64,000 nt of DNA, taken from Angiostrongylus vasorum. Lineage: Eukaryota > Nematoda > Chromadorea > Rhabditida > Metastrongylidae. The notes under the pieces were generated by a model. The model was given only the letters and a program-made list of their open reading frames with translations. It was not told the DNA's origin and made no database searches. Below, one piece after another: positions 38,001 to 50,204 of the stretch. The translations under genes were made by a program, and so were the position numbers. The number at the start of each line of letters is the position of its first letter. Within the stretch, counting starts at the first letter, position 1. The DNA is taken from contig JADANN010000164.1 of assembly GCA_018806985.1 (NCBI GenBank), forward strand, positions 558,001 through 622,000, in the 5' to 3' direction.

Positions 38001-41000
38001 AAAAATAAATTGGAAAGAGCTAGATATGAGTTCTTCCTTGAGTACATGGAAATCACAACGAGGAAAGAGACATAAGCGAGAAGAACAAAACCGAAATCTG
38101 GAGTAGGAAAATTGATTTGACTCAATCTAAATGCAAGAGTGACTGCACTAGCAAAGGTGTGATGAAGTATGATCAAAGAAAGATGTTCAACAAAGGCACC
38201 AACGACTAACACACTTAGTGAAATTACTTACGTGATGTCATTCCCAAAGATATCGAACCATCCGGCACTATCAGAACTATCGGCAAAAGGACCGTGTCGA
38301 ACCTAAAGACATTAAAGTTCATTTTGAATAATAATGTCAACGTCAGTGCATTACGCAGTGTTCAAATAACATTAATACCATTTCGTCCATAACCACATTA
38401 AATTACCCCGAAAAATGTGAAAGAAAACTAGAGAACAACAATAATATATCGCTAACACATAAATAGAGACAAAAAAAGTGTGGAAACCATATGAAGGACG
38501 GATGATGACTGATCCGATTAATTTTCAATGGAAAAACTCGATTAAGATCTAACTGTTCGAACAAAGTAACCACTGTGTCAGCTCAGAATGAAAGCCCGAA
38601 ATAGTCCCATTTTAAAAACCAGCCATCAGTCACTTTGTTTTTAAGGACCGCTCTTGATGAACTACACGCAACTGTTAAACACGTTTTTAGCTGCCACTGG
38701 CCAACGTCTCGGCAATATCACCTTTCCCAAAACCCGGAGAACGTACTATTGCATCGCTTTTATGTTACATTATGCGGTGAACTATTCTACAACGCAAAAA
38801 GTCAAAGCATAAACTGTAATCGTAAGTCTTTGACGATAACATAATCACGGTCACTTGTCACTTGCCACCGAATCTCAAGCTAGTTTTTGCTCTAAATATT
38901 TCATTTATCATCTTGTGGGTATACCATATCTGATACCACTTCTTAGAAAGTGGATAGCATAAAAAATAGTGCATGCCTTTTCATTAAACTGAGGTTTGTG
39001 CTTTGATTTTTTCCTTAATTTTATACTTATTTGGGCACATGAATTACCCGTCTTCACTGGCGACACGGACCACAGCCTAATTCCCATTCGTTTCTCTCTG
39101 GCGCAATCGTCATATATTGTGGTGATCTGCTTCAAACATGATGAGGTCCACGAGACCCCCACCCGACTTACATCGTTCCCATCTACTAATGAAGATGTCT
39201 GACATTAACCACGAACACGTCCGCCCATAGTTTGGGTGGTTTTCTAAGACAACGCCTGCATTCTCTTGGAGTCAATTCCAATGTTCTCTTCGTCCATCTG
39301 TCACCACTTCTTATTATTATACGAGTGGCCCACCTTTTCGCTAGCGACGCATATTCTTCCGGATCCCGAAAATGGGATAGGTTTCGAAGATCTGACCTAC
39401 ACATTTCGGCTAAACGTTATGAGTGCCGGTCAAAATTCAGAAGACCTCTTTCTAGCGCTCTGTGGGTGGTGCGCAGACTTCTTGACGTGGTTGAAGTATC
39501 AGCCAACGTGTACGACAGTAATAAAGCGTTCGGAGTCTCGTTGAATCGAAAAGGTGACAGCGGAGTTTTGGATCTGTTAGCTAGTCTGTGGTTTTTTTTA
39601 AGTGGCCCGAATGGCCTATGCTGCTCACCTTCTTCTGTCTAATTCCTCTTTTATGTTGCCCTTCATGTTCATTTGTCGCCCAAGGTGTACGTACGAGGTG
39701 GTCTCTGCAATCAAAGAACTACACAGTTTGATCTGATCCCCATCGCATCCTAGGGTTTTTCATGAACTAGGTCTTCCTTCGATTAATGCGTAGCTCAACA
39801 TTCTTCCCACATTGTTGAGCTCATTGGTCAATGTCTCTGCTTCTTCCGCATTTCCTGAGAAGATGACGTCGCCAGCGAAACGAAAGCTTGACGGATATTT
39901 TCCACCAACCAATAAATATGCCTTTTTCGTCCCTATCGAATGAATTCATCATTCAACGCAGTGCGGAAGTGAACAGCTCTAGCGTTCTTGTGTCGCCTTG
40001 TCGAACCCCCTTTTCCCTATGTTAATGGTAAGAGGTCGATGGAAAAAGATATATTTTCGTAGTGCATTTCCGATAAGGCAGACAAAGTTCTTATACAGGA
40101 CACGTCCTCTCCTTGTTCGACGAGCGATGAGATAGGATTGCAATCCTCTCGACACTACCAAACGCTTTCGTAGTTAAGACGAGAAGCAGATGGTAGTTCC
40201 GACATAATTCTTTGACCCGTGAAACGACTTGGATGCAGTGAATCCAACAGAATCCCTGTCGGGATCCTGCCTGCTCAACAGGTTCTGCCTTATTCAAGGT
40301 CCTTGACATGCGTTTACATAATATTCGAGAAGAGGTTGTCAAGTTCACTCAACAAGTATATCGAACAATAGTTTCGAAGATCCCTTTGTTCACCCTTCTT
40401 GGGTGGGATGACTATGCGCGACGTCCTCCCACTACTCTGGAGGTTTCTCTTCCCGAAGGCAAGATGTCATGTGAGTTGCAGAGATTTACATGTAATTTGT
40501 GGTCTCCACCTTCAAGGAATTCTGCCGATCACTGATTCTTGCAGTTGTGTCTCTCTTCGTGCTTTTAATCGCAACTCGAGTTTCAAAGGGTAGAATCCCG
40601 GGCGGTTCTTCACCAGCTGGAATTTCGAGGCCCAAGATGGTGGTATGAAACAGGGGAAGACTGCTACAGAACTTTTCCGTTATGACCTTCATATCATGAC
40701 GAGATTTAGTGATAGTCCAACCTTCGCTCACTACGGCGGATAGCAGAATATTAGCTGCAAATATTCTGAAAGCATTTATTCAACTTAGCTAGTTTTTGAG
40801 CTATTTCCAATAATTTTTCTGTGCCTATGCCGATGTAAATCCTCCTGCAAAGATCCTCTACAGCTTGCATTTATTATCAGCCGCGTTAGTTGCGATGAAG
40901 TAGAGTTGAACTTCATTATCCTCGAACTCCTAAATGCGATGAAGATGCCGCTTGAACTCCGAGTTTGAGAAACTGAAGCGAGTTCGGCACAAGTTTTTAA

Positions 41001-44000
41001 TCCTTTGACAAGCATCTTGTAGTCTTCGGTCGTGTTTTCCTTTATCTGCCAGATATGAGATGTTACTCAGAATATCTTCATATCTTGATCAAATACGACT
41101 TGTCCTACTTTTCTTGGACGATGGCAGTAGTTTTCCTGCTTATGACTGAATCGAATATTTCCATGGACAAGGCGGTAATCAGATCTTGTACAGAATTCGG
41201 GTAACACTTTGGTGTCAAAGAAGCATTATCCCCTGTTCGTGAGAACATGATCAATATCCTCATGAGTCGCGCCGTTGGGAGATTACCAAGTCCATCGGCT
41301 ATTTTCTCTCTTCTCGAAAAGTGAATGAGTAGAAGTCCTAAAAAACGACTTCCATTCTAATTTCGATGTCCAAATCTTAATTTTCCAATCCTGCATTCAT
41401 CCCTGTTGGCCTTTCTTAATCTGACATTGAAGTCTCCAATAACGAACATATACTTTCTTACTTCACATTGCTTTCTCCAACTGACTGTGTATTTGATATC
41501 GACTTTCTCCTGACGCCAAAGTTGGAGACGAAGAATGGCTTAGAGCAGTTATACGTTTTCGTATGAGATGACTAGACGGGAAATACATGGGTGTATCTTC
41601 TCGCTCTTTGTCTATTGAAGGGCTATCACACTGAAATTGATGGGATTGGCGGCCTCAAGAGGAGCGTAAAGATCGGTGATGGAAGAGAGTAATCCGGTGT
41701 TATAGGTGGCATAGGTGTAAGGCAAGAAGCAGTCTCCACTTCGTAGCATTTCGTAGCCTTGCTCGTTTTGTCCGTTTCCGGTGATGTCTTGTGCAACTAG
41801 AGGTTTGATCGTCTCTCACGGGTTGTCCTACCGCCCGACGTCGTAGTCGGCAGCGCGTAGTGTGCGGGGTACTGACACCCGAAATTTTGCTGACTTAGCT
41901 ATCGTGGTGGCTTGGAAGTTTCGAGATCCGCCTAGGTGAAGCCTTCTTCAGGTCGTTAGTACGCCAGGCAGTCGCTTTGCCACCATGCGACTGGTTTGGT
42001 ACCAGGAGGGTACTGAACCCTGGTATTCGTTTATTCTTAACTGGGCTTCCGGATGGAAACGTTGGACTCCATCTCAGCTTAGAAGACTCGGCTGGGAGAC
42101 AAACCCTCCGCTGTACATTCCGGTCTGACATCATGGAATACCTTTCAGCCACGTACACCTTTTTTGAGGTTTGGGAGGTTAAACTGTACTCTGGAAAATG
42201 CGCGACAAAGCAGGTTTCTCAATACTAGTCGAGAACTTAAGGAAAACTGAAGTCTTTCAGAAATAGTGGACTTAATAGAGTAGACGACACTACGCTTTAC
42301 CGTATTAACGGTATACACAGTTTTCTATGAAAAATTCTTTCAAATTTAAATTCGTGAAAAGATTTTAGGCCTTAAAGCTTTCAAAAAACTGGGGACGAAA
42401 AGTAAATTTAAGGAGCTTTTCGTGCATGTGCAGCAACTATAAAAAACCAAGGATACGTTGTGAAACCTCACCGAGTATTGCTGGAGAAAACCCAGCCTGG
42501 TGAACTGCTTTCAAGTTGGAAATATGAAGTTCAACGGAAAAAAAGTCAAAAAACATGCTTTGTGGGCTCAACCAGAATTTAACCTCAGCAGAGTAACAGA
42601 AGTTGTATCTTCTAAGCAAAAAATCTGTATATTCTAACAAAATTTGGTCTAATTCACCTGTACCACCTGTCAATCCTTTGGTCGACGAGTGAACTAAGCA
42701 CCAGTAAACCATCCATTTCTCTCTACCGTGTGAAGAAGTGGCCCAGTGGGTTCCGTTCGCTCTAGGAACTCGCTGAGCATCACACCTTTCTTCTAGGACT
42801 TTCGTGAAGAACTCTGACCATCGGGTCGGTGGTAATCCTGCTGTGCGTTTGACATCTGGAGGAATCTAATCAAGAACGGCTGTTGTCCATCGGTTGCCGT
42901 TCATATTTATTACGTATCCGGCCCACACTATTTTCGAATGTTTGGCGCATATTTGAATCCCTTCTCTCAATTGTGTGACACGGGATACTCCCACCATCGC
43001 CCTTTCGACTGGGCGTTCCATAATGTTAGTTATCTTCCATTCTACTTTAAGTAGCGACCAAGTTCCTGACTCATATATTAAGGCAACAGGAATAGTGGAA
43101 TCGAAAAGGTGGGCGCAGGGTCGGGTACTCTTTGTTCTCCCCCATCACATCCTCAATACTCTTGAACGCTCCTCTAACTGCGCGCTTCCTCCTCAACTGT
43201 GGAGCTATGTCGCTCACTACGATCAGCATCATTTTAGTTATAAGCTTTTAATATAAACCGAGATACGTCGCTTTAATGCTAAAAACGGTCATTGTCTTTA
43301 CACCATATGCATTAAAATCAACGCATTTCGCTGGGAATATGGTGAATCGATGCCTTAATAATTGTAATATGCCATGTGACAATGAATTCCACTCGTCTTA
43401 AAGAATTGCGTAGCTGCAGAAAAACTATACTAAGGGAACTGAAAATCTCGTCGACAACTATGTGTCAACCGATCTAGTATAGTTCATAAGCTCACAGTAG
43501 CTTGTTGGTTAGTGCTGATTTTGGAAGTCCGTTTTTTGTAATTACTAACCGTTTGTTCTCGATGACGACCTAACCTTCATTGAAAACATGCCTGATGAAC
43601 ACTTTTCAATAAAATGAAAAATTAGGTACAGCCATATATTAAATACCCTATCAATGTACACCACAAAAAAAACATCACAGCCGTTATTATTACACGGTTT
43701 CACCCTCTTCAGAACCAGGAATGGTCAAATTTATAAGCAATCTGCTCGATAAAACACTTTAATAACCACAGCAAGTAAAAAGTAGTACATAAACTTCCAT
43801 TCGCATAACAAACAGTTCCCTTCAAATAGTTACCGTTTTGTCCTTTATAAGTTTCCCAGTTATGTGGCTTGGCCGAGACCAAAATCGACCTGAGCTATGG
43901 CACGAGGTCATGCGTGATCACAACGCAAGTTCCTCTTTGCGGTTCATTTCTGGACTTTTGGGATTTATCCAAGGGGCCTCAAGAGTTTTAAGTGTCGATG

Positions 44001-47000
44001 CCTAAAATACCTATGCGAAGATTGTTACTTTTGTTCCAAAATCTTCTCTGTTATGCCGTGTCCTATGCGTGCATAGCAGTGTTCTGTCTGACTTTAATTC
44101 CCATAACAGGGTGCTTTTTTCTGCGGACGCAGAGTGGTCTACCCGTTTCGTCAATGTATTTGTCCCCACACGCTTTACAAGAGATCGTACTCGAACTCAT
44201 GCAGGCGCCGTTCCTACAGTTAGAGTAAACTATGCAAGTTTGCGCATCGTATTGACGGTCTGTATGAACGGCTACGAACTAGCTAGTGTCACACAGTGAA
44301 CGGTGATATTTCAATCGCCGCTACCGATTTCTCCGACCAGGACATTTTCAAGCAACGTTTTACAGCTGTACCTATTGACGGTCGTATGAACGGCTACGAA
44401 CCAGCTAGTGTTTCTTTGGAAATGAAGGGGAGGATAGACGAGACTTTATTTTCGCTAGACTTACCGTTCGGGGACGTGATTTCTCGTCTAAAGGTTTCCA
44501 TTCCAAAAATCCAAAAATGAACCACAGGAAGAAGTACCCTGTGATCAAACGTAACATCTTGCCATACGTTAGGCTGCCTTTTTCACCTGAACGACGCACG
44601 TTCCTCACCCATGTAAGACCGTGCGTTGGTCTCTAACAATAGCTGGAAATGTTAAAAATGACAAAACGATATTTAAAACAAGCTGCCTATTTTGCAAATG
44701 AAATTTATGCATTTTCTTCTGCTTAAGCCAACGAAGCCTTTCGCTGAGCACATTGCGCGTCAATTTGACATCTCCAGTCTCTGAAGAAGGCGAAACCGCC
44801 GAAACGAAACGTATTGTGAACAAATAATGAAATAACTCATGCGGCGCCGCTTAAAAGGAAAACAGTAAATTAATGACTAACGCTGGGGTTAAAAGAAAGT
44901 CGGCCCTGGAACAAAGCTTGAATCAACACATTTACGACCATGTGACATCTTCAATAAATAAAGCACTTGAGACCTCAACAACCTAGGAAGTTTACAGAGC
45001 AAAATTTATCCCACCGCAGTAAAGCTATTTCAAAACTCGCAACAACGCGAATAATTTCAAATTTCATCTCATTTTTAACTTTATCAAGTGAGGTAAAAAA
45101 CTTTGGACGACCACACAGAAATCCATCCGCCCTTTTTTCGTCAAGGGTTGTACTCAGAACAGCGGAGGTGGTTAGATGCAGGATTTTGTTCAATAGAACA
45201 CAGTGATGTTCTTCAACTCAAAGTTGGTCAGTACGGTTGCCCAGACCGCTTCGACAACTTTGGAAATAAACTGGATTGCATCTAAATTTTTTAACACTTG
45301 AAAGCCCATTTACTGTGTTGCCTCAATGTTTGAAAGCAAAGACTCCACGAAAAAAAAATTTTGTAAGCTTATGAGAACCACAACTAGGTAGAATTAGGCG
45401 GTTCGGAAATCAATGGCGTATAATTATAGATTTTTAAAATGGTTACCTGAATTCAGACTAGACTTTATTAATCGAAATAGAAGCAGTTACAATCTACATA
45501 ATTTGCTAACGAGAAACAAGTTTACTTATGCTTATTGCATGGCGACCCGAGGTGACAAAAATGGTTGAAGGCAGTGTCGACGACGGCTTTGTTTCTGAAA
45601 CATTTCGCCTATAGGAAGTTATCGGAAGCTTAAAGAAGTGCTATTCGCTAGGCGAGAAGTCTGGCGAGCCTGGCGATTGAGGTAGCTTCGCAACCTAGGT
45701 CTTTCGACATTTGCAATCGGTAGTCCAACATAAGGTTGCGCGTTATTGTGAGGAAAGATTGCTACCTTTCCGATGACCAATGTGGACCGCAGCCATCAAC
45801 CAGTTTCTGGTGTGTTTCTTATAATTGATAAACGTACTTCTACACCGTAATCGTATCACCCGGATTGAAGCAGATGTGATGGATGAAACTAGTTTACACC
45901 ACCAAACGATCAGCACGACATCCTTCTGGTGTAATTTCGGCTTTGAGAAATAATGTGAACCTTGATCACGGTCCAAGCACTGGGTCGATTATCGTCGACT
46001 GTCGTGCTGAATTCACTTCTTGTTGCACTTCACAACACTGTTGAGAAACGGATCGTTCTGTTTGCAAAGAACCAGTGCCAATCATAACTCAAAACGGCAA
46101 GTTCCTCGATGGTCATTAAATTCGTGCGACACCCATTTGTCGAGCTTCTTCAATTTTCTAATTTTCTTCAGATGCTCCAAAACTGCTCAGATGCATAAAC
46201 CGAGTTTTTCGAGAAGTTTTGGAAGATATGTGGACGTACTTGTTCCCACTAAAGTCCTCAGGTCACTGTCATCAATGGTAGAAGGACGTCCACGAGCGTT
46301 CTCATCTCGAAGGACGAATTTGCCACGACGAAAATTCCCAAACCAATGTTTCACTGTTCGCTCGCTGACATCTTCTCGGCCCTTATCTCATTAATGTCTC
46401 AGTAGCCGAGCGCGCTTCGTAAGCACCAGTTTCAACTCGTAGTACGTTTGACGAAGTTTCAGTCTTGATATCTAAAACATAACCCATAAAATTAGTAAAA
46501 AAATGCTACAATTCAATCCTACAAGGTCAAAGTGCATAAAAGAAGCTCTGTCGTAACATATAGCAATACAGCACTAAAAAAAACTATTGCAAAAACATGT
46601 ACAAGGGAAATTACAAACCCGACATTAATTTCCGAACTGCCTACTGAAATAAGAGTAAAAATTTATAGATCTTTACAGCACTTATTTAAATAGAGACGTT
46701 CCATTATGAACTGAAATATTTTCCATTAAAATTATTCGCCAGAACGAAGATTAATTTCAATGTTCACACTCCCTGAAGCAATTTGGACTTTCTAGTTTAA
46801 ACAAGACACGTATGACCTTTACATGACTCGTCCTTGATCGGATTTGTTAAAGATGTAGGGCTAAAGCATTTTCAGCCGCACGCTCATTGGGACAAACGCA
46901 TATGATCGTGACTGCATAACCGTTTTCGACTAACAAATTAATACCTCGAGCACCCACTTGTTTATTCAAGGCCATAAGTTTCACACGATCTTCATACAAA

Positions 47001-49702
47001 ATTGCCAAATCTCCTGACTTCTCCTTATCTGAAAATAAACGAAATAGTCGAATATCTGCTATAACGGCTCTCTATATTAAACATAAACAGAAAAAAAACT
47101 GCCTGAATCTTAAGTGTATTAAAAAAAATTGCCCGTTCTACTGGACATGAATTCGAATTACACAGTGGAACTGAAATAATGACAGCGCTTTTACTTGAAA
47201 TAGCACTTAAATCTATACACCATCTTTTGGTGCCGACTAATTTCAAAAGAATTCAGCGAAATGAACTCGAAGAAAATCGATGTAAATTCTAAGAGTTACT
47301 AAGAAATTAATAATGTAAAAAATTAGACACACTGACTACAGGTACTACGTCTAAGAGTGCGAAAAACTATCCCAAAACAAAGATATTGATCGGGTTGACG
47401 GGCAGCATGAATGGTCCCCGAAGTTGAGGTATTACAGCGCTGTGCCGACTACTCAATAAAGCTACTGTTAGAAGCTATCACTACATGTAACTTGATCCAA
47501 CCATAATACTAAAGTAGTCGGACATCACCACGACAATTAAAGATGAGGACTATCTTTAAATAAAAAAAACAATGAAGTTTAGGACTTATTAAAAAGTGAT
47601 ACTACTACGCACAGGCAACACGTGGATAACTGAGTTATGAAGCTCTCTCAGGCAAAAAGGGAAGCTTCAGGGAACCCTCATTCTATTTGCCACCGAAATA
47701 ATAATAAGTTACAATATAAAATACAAGTGTAGTAATAAGACTGTTCCAATTTCACTAAGAAACCACACATCTTATGCACTGTCAGTCATCTGTGTGCGCT
47801 GACCAGTACTTCACAAATCTACCGAGATATTAACAACGTAAAGAACTCTGTAAAAAAAAATTGTCGTGGAGTCTGCACGAGATAATATGCGGTAGTTGCG
47901 GAAAACTATATATAACTAAACTTGTTTCGAACTTAAATCTTGGAAAAATTGAAGATAACACCCAAATTTCTGGAATTTCCGATGCAAGTTTAGCAGCTTA
48001 AGACGCCAACAACATATTGGAATACTATGTTATCCTGCACGAGAAACTCCCCTTGTTTAGTTTCTTTTGGCGTTCGAAATACGAGCTTCAACGAAAAAAA
48101 CGATAAAGATCTGAAGACCAGTCGATTTTTTTTCCTTGTTCCTGTCTCGTCAGTGGGGCGCGCAGCGCAGTGGTAGAAGGCGCCATGCAATTCACACAGG
48201 ATCGATTCCCGCGCCTCAGCCTGATCAGACCGTCCATCCCTTCGGGGCGAGCAAATTGCTAGCAGACTTGTCTGGGATGATAGCAGAACTGATTCGATAC
48301 ATAGGCCAGCGTGAGTCATTGTAAAGGTCAAATATGCATTATTAGTCGAATGCGTGGCACTCCCTCAGGCATTGATCAACGTCGAGAGCTTTATCCTTTT
48401 TGATTCCATCTTGTACTTTTTCATAAAAAAAAGTCTACTACTGGGACAAGTCCGCCGTTCTCATCGCACGACGATGGAATACCGCAAATACTTCAGCGAG
48501 GAAAATTAGTAAATGTTCCTGAACAACTCAGACAGTGAAATACGGATTGCTCTTTATTAATTTGTTTTTTGCCACATTTTAGGAAACATTAACATAACAA
48601 GTTATGTACGCTATGTATGCTTTACTTACAATACACACGCTTCACGAGTGTTTAAAAATGATCGATCTTTTCTAGACGCAATCTAATTTTTGTGACTGTT
48701 ACTACAAATAATCAAAGCAGAGATAATCCCTTCAGTGGCTGTACAGTGTTAATCAGTTTGTCATTTAACACACTGCATCTCCTTGTGTCCCACTCAATTG
48801 TACTTGAATCTTAAATTCATCAGTCAAGATTTTCTGCACATTCGTATTACTGACCCTCGTTACTTTCACCAAACCGTGCACAAGGATTAAACTGAAGAAA
48901 AGTGGTACACACCAAAAAGATGAAACAAAAATTTGCGTACCGTTTGTTGGCCTTCTTAAACGATAAGGCATTCGGCGTTGATTACCTTCTCAGGGATGCG
49001 CCATAAGGGTGAATGCACATCTAGCCTTCACGGTGACTTCCCGTTACTTACACATATGTGTTTTCACCTCACCAGACCAGTCTAGTTCAAACCTCCCAAG
49101 CCAGCAGATCTAAGGCTTACGAGGAGTGGAGCAATTGATCAAACCAATAATCGATCCCGTATTGCAAGGGACCTCTAACCACTAGGTTATATACGGTTGT
49201 CTTCAGCATATGAAAAATAGAAAATCTGGTTGCAGCTCTCAATAACGTGCAACTTGCATTTCCAACCAGAAAGCCAACAGCTCTAAAAATCTGGTTCGTA
49301 TCACAGGATTAGTCCAGTAGGGCATTTTTTAAAGGCCAGACTTGATTTCAAACAACTTGCAGGCAGAGAGTAAAGAATCTTTTCAGAACCTGCCCATCTA
49401 ACATGTACTCCTTTACCCGTACTTGTTCCTCTCGTTACGCAAGAATTCAAAGTATCCGTTTATTGAATGTTCTCGTTTCTAATAACGATAATTAATAATA
49501 GCTAATATGTTGAATGGAAAAACATGAAAACATACAAAATTGGCGGAATATAACCAATACTTTTTGGGAAACCAAACTACCAAACTGATAGCACAGAGTT
49601 CGGACGGAGACGAATTTTCTTACCATTTACAAAAGTTTCGTATATTACAAAAGAAATGAAAAGCATATATTATATACATATTATATATACGTATATATAT
49701 AC

Positions 49703-49755
<53 letters not shown>

Positions 49756-50162
49756 CAGTTGGATACTTGGATGGCCCGTCTTCACTGGTTGTGCGGAACC
49801 CAGCATAATTTGCACTTTTTTCTTGCAGTTTTACTGGTTTAGCCATTACGTTTCCCTTGAGTTCCGAGGTCAGCGTGGCCAAAGTCTGCTATAGGTCATC
49901 CACCAACACAGGCAGTCGCAGCTCTTGTGGATCGGAAGGAGATTTGCCACCATCAGACTAGTTTGGTACCAGAACGGTGGTGGATCCTGATATTGGTTCA
50001 CACTTAGCTGGGCTTCCTGATCGAAACGCCGGACCCCTTCTCAGCTTGGGAGACTACTGGTGGATGAATCCCACCGCTGCACATGGCAGCCCGACACCTA
50101 GGAATACTTCCCAGTCACGATGAGGCCGTAAATTGCTGGGACCATGTATGTATATGTACATG

Positions 50163-50204
<42 letters not shown>

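Noticed and set aside
37745..38065. CRISPR-like array
   Set aside because: The repeats are directly tandem without spacers, and the genome is eukaryotic.
37721..38212. 163-codon minus and 97-codon plus frames taken as repeat proteins
   Set aside because: They arise from a 66-bp minisatellite whose length is a multiple of three; there is no start context, splice support or homology.
43992..44228. 78-codon plus-strand frame with a hydrophobic start
   Set aside because: It lies antisense to the Penelope GIY-YIG coding sequence, which has specific conserved motifs.
44605..44823. 72-codon minus frame across the hammerhead-like motif
   Set aside because: No similarity to Penelope or other proteins was seen, and the same motif recurs in non-coding repeat copies.
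48154..48230. tRNA gene
   Set aside because: A and B boxes are present, but no cloverleaf or anticodon arm is evident and the sequence continues into a SINE body found in many copies.
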